From assembly GCA_036013055.1 (NCBI GenBank), contig DASCQM010000002.1, forward strand, positions 62,001 through 126,000: 64,000 nt of DNA. The letters are read 5' to 3'. The position numbers and the translations under genes were made by a program. The notes under the pieces are model-generated. The model had not been told where the DNA came from. It saw only the letters and a list, made by a program, of their open reading frames with translations, and ran no database searches. Positions 42,648-49,919 of the stretch are shown here, piece after piece (the first letter of the stretch is position 1; each line of letters starts with the position of its first letter). This DNA is from SHYR01 sp036013055. GTDB taxonomy: Bacteria; Chloroflexota; Dehalococcoidia; UBA2979.

Positions 42648-43733
42648 ATCGACGTCCCTGCTGCCGCCGAAGACCTCACCCCCGCCTGGCTGACGCACGC
42701 CCTGCGCGAGGGCGGCGTGATCGACGGCGCCACAGTCGTCGAGGCGTCGGTTGCCGCGATCGGCGCGGACCAGGCCTTCGCCGGCCAACCGTTGCGCGTC
42801 AGCCTGCGCTACGACAGCGACGAGCCGGACGCACCCGCCACGCTCGTCGCCAAGCTCCCCGCCACCGCCCTGCCGATGCGCCGCGCGCTCAGCGGACTCG
42901 GCTGGTACGAGACCGAGATTCGCTTCTACGAAGAGATCGCACCCAACTTCGGGACGCGCACCCCTCGCCGCTACTTCACCGCGATGGCGCCGGACGAGCT
43001 GAACTACGTGCTGCTGATGGAAGACATCACCAGCGGCACCGTCGGCAATCAGATCGCCGGCGCTTCCCTGGATCAGGCCCAGGTCGCCATCGACGAACTC
43101 GCGCGCATCCACGCCGCGTGGTGGAACGATCGACGGCTCGACGACCTCGGCTGGCTACGTCGGGGGGCCGTGCGCTCGATCGAGCGTGCCGACTTCTGGG
43201 CGGGGTTCTACGAGCGGAACTGGCCTGTCGCGCAGGAGTTGATGGCCGGCATCCTGCCTCCGGAGATCGTGCCGCTCGCCGAACGCCTCGGGCCCTACTA
43301 CGTCGACCTCGTCGGCGACGCCGGGGACTCCCCGCGCACCCTGGTGCACGGCGACTTCCGCCTCGACAACATCTTTTTCACCGCTGACGGCACACCGCCG
43401 ACCATCATCGACTGGCAGCTCACGACTGCCGGGCGTGGCGGATACGACCTCGCCTACTTCCTCGGTACCAACCTCACCCCGGAGCTGCGCCAGGCGCACG
43501 AAGACGAGTTGCTCCACCGCTACCACGACACGATCGCCGCAATCGACGCCAAGTACAGCTACGACGTCTTCCGCAACGACTACATCACCGGACTGCTACT
43601 CGTCTTCGGCTTCTGGATTCAAACCGCCGGCGCATCAACCTACCCGGAGGCTGGCTACCCACTGCGCGACAGCGCCCTCACCCGCGTCTCGCAAGCGCTG
43701 CTCGACCTCGACGCCATCTCGCTGCTCGACTGA
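42648..43733 (+). CDS. Aminoglycoside/ecdysteroid-kinase-like phosphotransferase, probable AUC start
   Basis: APH/choline-kinase fold protein: ATP-binding half with EIRFYEEIAPNFGTRTPRRY, brace LLMEDITSGTVGNQIAG, catalytic loop LVHGDFRLDNIFF (Asp base) and metal-binding IIDWQLTTAGRGGYDLAYFL. The first canonical start is a GTG at 42717, but the family N-terminus (AAAEDLTPAWLTHALREGG) lies upstream in frame. The only sensible start there is an ATC at 42648, correctly placed after GAGGAGCG. With it the protein has 361 residues, the usual length. Substrates of this family range from aminoglycosides to acyl-CoA-related alcohols; the nearest relatives are usually uncharacterised. Confidence 0.8.
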   Translation: MDVPAAAEDLTPAWLTHALREGGVIDGATVVEASVAAIGADQAFAGQPLRVSLRYDSDEPDAPATLVAKLPATALPMRRALSGLGWYETEIRFYEEIAPNFGTRTPRRYFTAMAPDELNYVLLMEDITSGTVGNQIAGASLDQAQVAIDELARIHAAWWNDRRLDDLGWLRRGAVRSIERADFWAGFYERNWPVAQELMAGILPPEIVPLAERLGPYYVDLVGDAGDSPRTLVHGDFRLDNIFFTADGTPPTIIDWQLTTAGRGGYDLAYFLGTNLTPELRQAHEDELLHRYHDTIAAIDAKYSYDVFRNDYITGLLLVFGFWIQTAGASTYPEAGYPLRDSALTRVSQALLDLDAISLLD

Positions 43734-43774
43734 CGCCCGCCCTCGACAGCCGACGTACACCCTCCAGATCGAGA

Positions 43775-43834
43775 TTCCAGAGAGCGTAGCGCGAGGGCGC
43801 AGCCCTCGCACGAACAGGGTCCCGGCCGGCTCCA
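43775..43834 (+). repeat. Hairpin/G-tract repeat, copy 7 (degraded G-tract)
   Basis: Perfect hairpin GCGAGGG-CGCAG-CCCTCGC, but the G-run block reads GGGTCCCGGCCGG, so the quadruplex part is lost while the hairpin is kept. Confidence 0.85.
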
Positions 43835-43957
43835 CCCCGCAACAGCCGCCGTTCGTCGACACCTCCGACGCGCCGCAACGTGATCTCCGTTGCGTACCGC
43901 AACCACCGACGCACCACACACTGCCAACAGCCGACCAACGCAGACAGCGAGGACCGC

Positions 43958-44344
43958 ATGACCGAAGACAGCCAGCACACCGCGCAAGGCAGCACCCCGT
44001 GGCTCGGTGCGCTCGCCGCCCCGATCGCCGTCGCCGTCTGGGTCGCCCTCACCGCGCGCACCGGCACCACCTACCACCTCTTCCCGTTCGTCGTCGCCGC
44101 CTCGCTGGGCGTCATGTCGCGGCTCAGTGGCCCGCCGCTCTCGCGCGCTGACACGATCGCCACCGCCCTCGGTGGGCTCGCCGCAGTCGCCGCCGGCTGG
44201 TTCCTGCTCGTCGCCCTCGACGAGACCTCAACCGCCACCTTCGTCGTCGACCAACCCGGCGGCGTCGCCGGAGAGACCGCCGTCTTCGCCATCCTCGGCG
44301 TCGCCTTCAGCGTCTGGTGGACGCGCCGCACGACGCACGACTAG
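43958..44344 (+). CDS. Small membrane protein, four predicted helices
   Basis: A 128-residue protein with hydrophobic segments at about 17-35 (WLGALAAPIAVAVWVALTA), 45-60 (HLFPFVVAASLGVM), 72-93 (TALGGLAAVAAGWFLLVALD) and 104-122 (ETAVFAILGVAFSVWW), ending RRTTHD. No family recognised. The ATG at 43958 is preceded by GCGAGGA. It is flanked on both sides by hairpin/G-tract repeats. Confidence 0.6.
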   Translation: MTEDSQHTAQGSTPWLGALAAPIAVAVWVALTARTGTTYHLFPFVVAASLGVMSRLSGPPLSRADTIATALGGLAAVAAGWFLLVALDETSTATFVVDQPGGVAGETAVFAILGVAFSVWWTRRTTHD

Positions 44345-44421
44345 GCAGCGGCCACAGCCCGCTCCACCCTCTCCTCCAAGCGCCGCACGAGATCGCGCGG
44401 ACGAGACCGACACCGTCCGCC

Positions 44422-44486
44422 AGCCTCAAGAGAGCGGAGCGCGAGGACGCAGCCCTCGCACAGATAAGGGCGGGCGTGTGGGCTCC
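44422..44486 (+). repeat. Hairpin/G-tract repeat, copy 8
   Basis: Hairpin GCGAGGA-CGCAG-CCCTCGC with one mismatch, then GGGCGGGCGTGTGGG (third run interrupted). Confidence 0.85.
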
Positions 44487-44545
44487 AATCCACTAACCTG
44501 AGCAGCCAGCCGCCGACCTGACGCACCGATCGAGAGAGTCACCCG

Positions 44546-45217
44546 ATGCCACAACTCCACGTCCTCCGCGTCTTCATTGCGCCGGACGGCAGCGCCGGCA
44601 ACCCCCTCGGCGTCTTCGTCGACGGCACCGACGTGCCCGCTGACCAGCGCCAGACGGTCGCCACTGACCTCGGCTACAGCGAGACCGTCTTCGTCGACGA
44701 CACCGCAAGCGGTGAACTGCGAATCTTCACGCCCGGCAACGAACTGCCATTCGCCGGCCACCCGCTCGTCGGCACCGCCTGGCTGCTCGACACGCTCGAC
44801 CGCCTCCCCGACCCGCTCCGCCCGCCCGCGGGCGACGTGCCGACGTGGATCGAGGAGGGCGAACGCTGGATTCGCGGTCGCGCCGGATGGATCGGCGAGA
44901 TCATCTACACCCAGCTTGATACCCCGGACGACGTCACCGCCATGACCGCCGACAACAATGGCTACTACTGGGCGTGGGAAGACGAGGCTCAGGGGCACGT
45001 CCGATCTCGCTTCTTCGCCGGTTCCTTCGGCATCCCCGAAGACCCCGCGACCGGTGCTGCTGCGGTCGGCCTCGCCACACAGCTCGCCCGCCCGATCCAG
45101 ATCCGGCAGGGCGAAGGATCGATCCTCCACGCCCGCCCCGGCCCGGACGGCACGGCTGAGGTCGGCGGCCTCGTCGTGCTCGACGACACGCGTGACTACA
45201 CGCCGCCCGCCGGCTGA
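44546..45217 (+). CDS. PhzF-family isomerase-like protein
   Basis: Diaminopimelate-epimerase fold protein of 223 residues, shorter than typical PhzF (260-300). Conserved elements: VFIAPDGSAGNPLGVFVDG, SETVFVDD, IFTPGNELPFAGHPLVGTAW and the C-terminal SRFFAGSFGIPEDPATGAAA (phosphate/carboxylate loop). The missing part is mostly in the middle of the second domain. PhzF itself isomerises a phenazine precursor, but most bacterial homologues have unknown substrates and no phenazine genes are here. The ATG follows a weak GAGAG. Confidence 0.8.
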   Translation: MPQLHVLRVFIAPDGSAGNPLGVFVDGTDVPADQRQTVATDLGYSETVFVDDTASGELRIFTPGNELPFAGHPLVGTAWLLDTLDRLPDPLRPPAGDVPTWIEEGERWIRGRAGWIGEIIYTQLDTPDDVTAMTADNNGYYWAWEDEAQGHVRSRFFAGSFGIPEDPATGAAAVGLATQLARPIQIRQGEGSILHARPGPDGTAEVGGLVVLDDTRDYTPPAG

Positions 45218-45246
45218 CCGTCCGACGACGCTCTCGACACGCCGCG

Positions 45247-45252
45247 TATACT
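45247..45252 (+). promoter_or_regulatory. -10 box of leaderless promoter before DsbA-like gene
   Basis: TATACT ends 6 nt before the ATG at 45259, supporting initiation upstream of the in-frame TGA. Confidence 0.55.
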
Positions 45253-45258
45253 CCTCGC

Positions 45259-45927
45259 ATGGTCACAACAGACGACACCGCCACCGACACCGACAAGATC
45301 TCCGTCCTCGTCGTATCGGACTTCATCTGACCGTGGTGCTATGTCGGCCTCGTGGAGATCGAACGACTGCAGCGCGAGTACAACGTCGAAGTGCGCTGGG
45401 CACCCTACCTGCTCAACCCTTCGATCCCGCCTGAAGGCAAGGCGCGCGAACCGCAGACGAACGATGACACCCCGAAGTCGCACCTTGAGCTGATGGGCGA
45501 GGCACGCGGCGTCACCTTCAAGCGCGGACGCACCTTCACACCCAACTCACACAAGGCGCTTGAAGCGGCTGAGTTCGCATACGCGCGCGGCCTCGACGTT
45601 GATGACTTCCACCGCGCGCTCTTCAAGGCCAACTTCGAGGACTTCGAGAACATCGGCGACATCGACGTGTTGCTACGCATCGCGAGCGAGAACGGCATCG
45701 ACAGCGACGGGCTGCGACAGGCCCTCGACAGCGGCGAGTTCACGGAACAGGTCGACACCCAGATCGACTGGGCGCGCTCTGTCGGCGTCACCGGCATCCC
45801 GACCTTCATCTTCGACAACAAGTACGCCCTCGTCGGCGCGCAAGAGTTCGACGCCTTCCAGAAAGTCATGGCTACGCTCAAAGACGAGCGGGCCAGCGGC
45901 GAAGACGCAGCAGGCGCAGGCTCCTAG
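45259..45927 (+). CDS. DsbA/FrnE-like thioredoxin-fold oxidoreductase with in-frame TGA (candidate selenocysteine)
   Basis: 2-hydroxychromene-2-carboxylate isomerase/DsbA-like protein of the FrnE family, 222 residues if the TGA at 45328-45330 is read through. From ATG 45259 the frame reads ISVLVVSDFI-TGA-PWCYVGLVEIERL; the family has DFICPWCYVG, so TGA replaces the first cysteine of the CxxC active site. After it the protein is fully conserved: VRWAPYLLNPSIPPEGK, FTPNSHKALEAAEFA, and VTGIPTFIFDNKYALVGAQ with the cis-Pro loop. A stem-loop with a GU-containing apical loop follows the TGA (45344-45362). The leaderless -10 box supports the upstream start. Alternatives: nonsense mutation, sequencing error, or initiation at GTG 45352 giving a protein without the motif. 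Confidence 0.8.
45344..45362 (+). promoter_or_regulatory. Candidate bacterial SECIS hairpin
   Basis: TCGG-C-CTC-GTG-GAG-A-TCGA folds as four pairs (one G-U), a 1x1 mismatch, three pairs and a GTG apical loop. The loop begins 22 nt after the TGA, within the range known for bacterial SECIS elements, whose loop needs a G-U. It lies inside the coding sequence as bacterial SECIS do. Short and judged by eye. Confidence 0.45.
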
Positions 45928-46040
45928 CCACACGGATCGAAGTCCCACCGCTCGACGTGTCGCCACGGCACACGCCCGACGAACAAGGCGCAGCCTTCTA
46001 GTGCGGTTCATCGCCACACGCAAGCGGCTCCAGCTCCAGC

Positions 46041-46104
46041 CTCCAGAAAGCGGACCGCGAGGGCGCAGCCCTCGCATCCCACAGGGCGGGTGGGCGGGCT
46101 CCAC
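46041..46104 (+). repeat. Hairpin/G-tract repeat, copy 9
   Basis: Perfect hairpin GCGAGGG-CGCAG-CCCTCGC, then GGGCGGGTGGGCGGG, ending just before the minus-strand small membrane gene stop. Confidence 0.9.
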
Positions 46105-46112
46105 AGCCCTGG

Positions 46113-46367
46113 CTAGCGGATCGACCCACCTCGCGGATCGCCGAGCCCTCGACGCCACCGCGGCAGCCACAGCGCGCCGCCGGACAGCCAGATCGCCATC
46201 GTCGTTGCGACGACCCCGATCTTGCTCAATCCGACACCGCCGACGAACCCGAGCGCCAGCCCGACATCCCAGCCTCGCGAATTCCGCGCCGCCGACGCCG
46301 ACTTCAAGATCGACTCATGCTGTCGCGCTGACGCCTCAACCAGAGAACGCTCAGTCAGAGAAAACAT
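46113..46367 (-). CDS. Small putative membrane protein divergent from CGNR regulator
   Basis: An 84-residue frame with an N-terminal polar helix (TERSLVEASARQHESI), then two hydrophobic segments (VGLALGFVGGVGLSKIGVV and TTMAIWLSGGALWLP) and a basic tail (RWRRGLGD). It is probably a membrane protein of two helices. No homologue is recognised. The reason to call it real is the divergent, palindrome-rich promoter it shares with the CGNR gene, and ATG at 46367 at a sensible distance from it. Confidence 0.5.
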   Translation of the reverse strand: MFSLTERSLVEASARQHESILKSASAARNSRGWDVGLALGFVGGVGLSKIGVVATTMAIWLSGGALWLPRWRRGLGDPRGGSIR

Positions 46368-46388
46368 GCCGCACCACTCAATTACCTT

Positions 46389-46478
46389 TTACTGGTTTGT
46401 GACACCAGTAATATAGCGTTCACCGGTTACGGTGTCAACCGCCAAATACCCTTACACCGGTATCGCCAGTGATATAGT
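46389..46478. promoter_or_regulatory. Divergent regulatory region with three operator-like palindromes
   Basis: AT-rich 120-bp region between the small membrane gene and the CGNR gene. Site 1: TTACTGGT-N7-ACCAGTAA (46389-46411, perfect 8-bp arms). Site 2: CACCG-GTTA-CGGTG (46421-46434). Site 3: CACCGG-N5-CCAGTG (46455-46471, one mismatch). Sites 1 and 3 are each followed directly by a -10-like TAATAT/TATAGT, so a repressor bound there would block transcription. TATAGT at 46473-46478 lies 6 nt before the CGNR ATG (leaderless). Confidence 0.7.
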
Positions 46479-46484
46479 CGAACT

Positions 46485-47042
46485 ATGGATTCGCAAGCGC
46501 TCGACACCCTGCTCGATTTCATGAACAGCCACCACACCGACGACGTGCATGGAGTCTTCACCGATGACCTCTTCGCGACGCCCGAGCTGGCCGCCGGCCA
46601 ACTAATCGCGGTCGGCCTGATCGACGCCGGTGCGACCGTCACCGCCACTGAAGCGCGCCTCCTGCAACGTGTCCGCGACGCGATCAACTCGCTCGTCCCC
46701 GGCTCATACGTCGCTTCAGACGTCGACTACGACGACATCGCCGCCGAACTGCCGCTCCACCTGCGGCTCGACACCAGCGCGGGCCGATCGACGCTCGAAG
46801 GCACGCCGCCCGGCATCGCCGGCATCGCGGCCCGCATGCTCGGCCTCGCCCACGACGCGATGACCGACGGCACGTGGCAGCGCATCAAGACCTGCGGCAA
46901 CAAAGACGACTGCCGCTGGGCCTTCCTCGACCGCTCGAAGAACGGCTCCCGCGTCTGGTGCGACATGAGCAGCTGCGGCGCCGCCGCGAAGGCAGAAACC
47001 TACCGCGCAAAGCAGCGAGCAAGACGAGCCGCGCAAGCCTAG
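46485..47042 (+). CDS. CGNR zinc-finger (ABATE-domain) transcriptional regulator
   Basis: Protein of 185 residues. The N-terminal ABATE region (LLDFMNSHHTDDVHGVFTDD, then PELAAGQLIAVGL) probably senses stress or a ligand; the C-terminal zinc finger reads IKTCGNKDDCRWAFLDRSKN then SRVWCDMSSCGAAAKAETYR, with the four cysteines in place. The usual CGNR sequence is CGAA here, so the name-giving Asn-Arg is changed. The family is thought to bind DNA. The palindromic sites upstream suggest autoregulation and control of the divergent membrane protein gene. Confidence 0.85.
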   Translation: MDSQALDTLLDFMNSHHTDDVHGVFTDDLFATPELAAGQLIAVGLIDAGATVTATEARLLQRVRDAINSLVPGSYVASDVDYDDIAAELPLHLRLDTSAGRSTLEGTPPGIAGIAARMLGLAHDAMTDGTWQRIKTCGNKDDCRWAFLDRSKNGSRVWCDMSSCGAAAKAETYRAKQRARRAAQA

Positions 47043-47173
47043 CCGCCCGCCGACGTCCCGGCACTCCCTCCCGCCACAGCGACCCACCGACGCACGAAGC
47101 GCAGCGACGATTCGGCGACGGAGCCGCGTCGGCGGGTAACACCGACCAGACATCCTCCTCCGAGCTTCCAAAC

Positions 47174-47212
47174 TTCCACAGAGCGGAGCGCGAGGGTGCA
47201 GCCCTCACATCA
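47174..47212 (+). repeat. Hairpin/G-tract repeat, copy 10a (partial)
   Basis: GAGCGGAGCGCGAGGGTGCAGCCCTCACA keeps the left part and a mutated hairpin but has no G-tract; it abuts copy 10b. Confidence 0.8.
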
Positions 47213-47224
47213 CAGCTTCCAAAC

Positions 47225-47290
47225 TCCCAGAGAGCGGAGCGCGAGGGCTGCGCCCTCGCATCACATAGGGCGGGTGGGCGGGCTCCACTC
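47225..47290 (+). repeat. Hairpin/G-tract repeat, copy 10b
   Basis: Perfect hairpin GCGAGGGC-TGC-GCCCTCGC, then GGGCGGGTGGGCGGG. Confidence 0.9.
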
Positions 47291-47405
47291 CTCGCGAAGT
47301 ACCGCCGACGCACGAACCCCTGCCCCCGCCACAGCAACCGCCGACGCACGAAGCACAGCGACGCCCCAGCAACGGAGACACCGCGCAGACACCCAAGTTC
47401 CAGGC

Positions 47406-47470
47406 TTCCAGACAGCAGAGCGCGAGGGCGCAGCCCTCGCATCACTCAGGGCGGGTGGGCGGGCTCCACC
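47406..47470 (+). repeat. Hairpin/G-tract repeat, copy 11
   Basis: Perfect hairpin GCGAGGG-CGCAG-CCCTCGC, then GGGCGGGTGGGCGGG, ending at the stop codon of the minus-strand DoxX gene. Confidence 0.9.
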
Positions 47471-47898
47471 TAGTCCAGCAGCGCGTCCACCGACAGCGTC
47501 CCGGCACCCAGCAGCACCAGCGCGACGCTCGCGAGGCCCAGCAGAATCGTCAGCTCGTAGCCCTGCGCGTTCTCATTGCCCTGGAACGGCGCGCCGATCT
47601 TGAACTTCTCGGCCCACGTCGCCACCACCATGTTCGCGGCCAGCGGGATCGCCACCCAGTGAGTCCCCAGACCAACGAGCAACAGCAACCCGCCGACGAG
47701 CTCCAGCGTCGCCACCAACCGCGCATTGAGCTGCGGGAACGGCACACCCAGGCTCTCCATCCAGCGGCCGGTGCCGGAGATTCCCCGGCTCCACTTGCCC
47801 CAGCCGGAGTGCGCGAAGATCACGCCGAGCGCGACGCGCAGCGGCAGAGCGCCCCACTCCAACGTCGACGTGCCAAATGGTTCGGTGATCAGGTCCAT
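47470..47898 (-). CDS. DoxX-family membrane protein
   Basis: Integral membrane protein of 142 residues with four hydrophobic segments. The family start is visible in LRVALGVIFAHSGWGKW, then ARLVATLELVGGLLLLVGLG, HWVAIPLAANMVVATW and TILLGLASVALVLLGAG. DoxX proteins are part of thiosulfate:quinone oxidoreductases or redox-linked membrane complexes; small stand-alone members are often of unknown function. The ATG at 47898 has GGAG 7 nt upstream; longer frames lack this. Confidence 0.85.
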   Translation of the reverse strand: MDLITEPFGTSTLEWGALPLRVALGVIFAHSGWGKWSRGISGTGRWMESLGVPFPQLNARLVATLELVGGLLLLVGLGTHWVAIPLAANMVVATWAEKFKIGAPFQGNENAQGYELTILLGLASVALVLLGAGTLSVDALLD

Positions 47899-48040
47899 CG
47901 AGGTACTCCGCAGCGACGCAGCCGAGGCCGTGTCCAACCTCGATGCTACCGGCGGAACAGCGATGCACACGTGATCTCGATCGCACGAGTAGACGTGCGA
48001 TCACGAGAGCGATCACCAGCAGATGACAGAAGCGAGACCG

Positions 48041-48496
48041 CTACGACTTGTGCGGCAGCTCCACCACGGCAGTGCCCTGCACCGGACGCTCGCCGCGCTC
48101 GTTCTCCATGTAGACATCAAGCTTCACGCGCGGACCCTCATCGTCGTCGGTCGTGTCCGTCACCAGCACCTGCAGCTTCAGCACATCGTCGTGATGCACG
48201 GGTCGGCGGTAGCTGACATCGATCGAGTGCATCACGCCCTCGATGCCCGCCCAGTCCGTCACCACATGGTTCATCATCGCGAAGCTCATGCTGCCCGGGA
48301 TGATCGGCGACGCGAGCCCGAGGCTGCGTGCGCCCTCCTTGCTGTCGAAGCGTCCATCGCCCGGCCCGCGACGGTCACCGCGGGACCCGCCGGCATTCAG
48401 ACCCAGGAACAACTGCACATCGTCGGAGCTCGGAGTCTGCGACTCCTCCCACTCATCGCCGATGTCGACGTCCTCGAAGTAGCGCTGCTCAGGCAC
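48041..48496 (-). CDS. MaoC-like dehydratase subunit
   Basis: Hotdog-fold protein of 151 residues. N-terminal YFEDVDIGDEWEESQTPSSD, then IIPGSMSFAMMNHVVTDW and HSIDVSYRRPVHHDDVLKLQ, the second part of the hotdog helix and sheet. The catalytic D-x-x-x-x-H segment is weak, so it may be the non-catalytic partner of the upstream gene. Its start overlaps the end of that gene by 8 nt, indicating coupled translation of a heterodimeric (R)-hydratase or FAS1-type dehydratase acting on acyl-CoA. Confidence 0.78.
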   Translation of the reverse strand: MPEQRYFEDVDIGDEWEESQTPSSDDVQLFLGLNAGGSRGDRRGPGDGRFDSKEGARSLGLASPIIPGSMSFAMMNHVVTDWAGIEGVMHSIDVSYRRPVHHDDVLKLQVLVTDTTDDDEGPRVKLDVYMENERGERPVQGTAVVELPHKS

Positions 48497-48935
48497 TGGT
48501 CACCTCCCGATGCACCATCGACGCTTCGCTCGCCGCGACGGCGACGTCGTCCTGGTTCGTGAAATCGGTGCGACGCACCACGAACACCATCGTTCCGCTG
48601 CGACCGGTCTTCGCGAAGACCTCCTTCACGGACGTCTTCGCCGTGATCGTGTCGCCGGGCTTCACCGTCGCGTACGACTCCAGTCGCGTACCCGCCATGA
48701 ATGTCGTGTTCCCAAACTGCACGTTCGGGTCGAGCCCGCCCTGGCCGAAGCTCAGCGCCGACATCAGTCCCGGAGGGGCGATGATCTCGCCATCGGTGAA
48801 GAGCGGGTTGCTGTCGTCCAGCGCCTTGCAGTAATCGGCGATCATCTCCGCCGTCACTTCAACCGACCCCAGCTCGACATCAACGCCGATCACGCTCTCG
48901 TCGTACTCGAATGTAGCCTCAGCCTCAGACGTCAT
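48489..48935 (-). CDS. FAS1-type/MaoC-like dehydratase subunit
   Basis: Hotdog protein of 148 residues, the N-terminal MaoC dehydratase type (as in FAS1_DH_region). It begins FEYDESVIGVDVELGSVEVT with AEMIADYCKALDDSNPLFTD, carrying the DDSNP motif in place of GDxNPLH, then MAGTRLESYATVKPGDTITA and VFVVRRTDFTNQDDVAV. The pair with 48041-48496 resembles HadA/HadB-like split dehydratases. They probably act on 3-hydroxyacyl thioesters. Confidence 0.8.
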   Translation of the reverse strand: MTSEAEATFEYDESVIGVDVELGSVEVTAEMIADYCKALDDSNPLFTDGEIIAPPGLMSALSFGQGGLDPNVQFGNTTFMAGTRLESYATVKPGDTITAKTSVKEVFAKTGRSGTMVFVVRRTDFTNQDDVAVAASEASMVHREVTSA

Positions 48936-48965
48936 TCGTCATCCCCTCCCGGCCAGCCTCTCCGG

Positions 48966-49661
48966 CTAGTCCGCTTGTACCGTGTCCTCGACGCGTACGG
49001 CGGTAAACTCGCCGCCCGCAAGCTCTTCCACGAGCGCCTCCACTGAGGTCACCGGTCGCTGGAACGCCGTCAGACATCGCCCAACCGCATTTACGAAGTG
49101 CGCATCGCTCCCGCCGACGAGCCCGAGTCCGTGCTCCTCCGCCAGTGCGAGCGCCCTCCCGTTTTCGTCATCATTGCTGCCGCCGTTCAACTGCTCCACG
49201 GCCGTCACATGCTCCAGCGAGACGCCGCGCTCCGCCACGTGCTCCGCCAGCCCGATGCGCGGCCGCCCGGCGTGCGCGCCGACGGCAAAGCCGCCGAACT
49301 CGCGCGCGGCTCGGAAGACATCCTCGTATGGCAGCGAGACGTTGGAGAGATCGAATTCAGTCGTGAAACGGTCCGTCACGCCATAGACCAGCACGTGGCC
49401 CACGTCCGTCTCCACCTCCGCGCCACGCAGTACCGTAACGCCGTACTGCTCCGCGATGTCGGAATAGTCGACGCTCGCGTCGAAGCTACGATGCTCCGTC
49501 AGCACGATGCCGTCGACCATGAAGCCCTTCTTGCGACGGGCGACGATCCACTTCAGATAGCCCTCGACCGTCCCGCCTGCGTCATCAGACGCATCGGTCG
49601 AGTGCGAGTGCAGGTCGAGGTACCAGGGGCGGGAGGCGTCAGCGCTCGTAATGGGTGAAAT
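48966..49661 (-). CDS. PHP-domain metal-dependent phosphoesterase, non-canonical start
   Basis: PHP (polymerase and histidinol phosphatase) protein of about 231 residues. The metal-binding H-x-H motif DLHSHSTDASDD is near the N-terminus, followed by LTEHRSFD, LRGAEVETDVGHVLVYG, GFAVGAHAGRPR and LVGGSDAHFVNAVG. The first canonical start (ATG 49520) lies after the HxH motif and would destroy the site, yet the upstream frame (open to 49712) has no ATG, GTG or TTG. ATT at 49661, 11 nt after GAGGAGG, is the best candidate and gives a family-like N-terminus. Proteins like this include PP-hydrolases such as YciV/RNase AM and histidinol phosphatase. Confidence 0.78.
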   Translation of the reverse strand: MSPITSADASRPWYLDLHSHSTDASDDAGGTVEGYLKWIVARRKKGFMVDGIVLTEHRSFDASVDYSDIAEQYGVTVLRGAEVETDVGHVLVYGVTDRFTTEFDLSNVSLPYEDVFRAAREFGGFAVGAHAGRPRIGLAEHVAERGVSLEHVTAVEQLNGGSNDDENGRALALAEEHGLGLVGGSDAHFVNAVGRCLTAFQRPVTSVEALVEELAGGEFTAVRVEDTVQAD

Positions 49662-49919
49662 CCAGTTCGCGGCCTCCTCGCGAATGTCGAGGGGCCGCCA
49701 ATTCTTGTCTCGCTATGCCCAACGAGTCAATCCGCCGTCGCAGCGAGCACGGTCCGTGACCTCTCCGCCAGCTCGCTTCGACCGGAAAGATCCCAGATCT
49801 AGGTTCGGTCTGACACCGCCGACAGATCGCGATGCGCGTCAGAGTTCCCGCGGAGTCAGGGACTCCGACGTTGGTCCATGACGTTCGTCCCTTGCCTCGC
49901 CTATCGCCCCGAAGTGAGA

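Larger units (their letters stand above)
47043..47469. other. Gene-free region filled by hairpin/G-tract repeats
   Basis: About 430 bp between the CGNR and DoxX genes. It contains three repeat copies (47174-47212, 47225-47290, 47406-47470) and related filler with repeated CCGACGCACGAAGCGCAGCGACG-like segments (near 47085 and 47347). No gene is supported; ORFs here come from the repeats. Confidence 0.75.
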
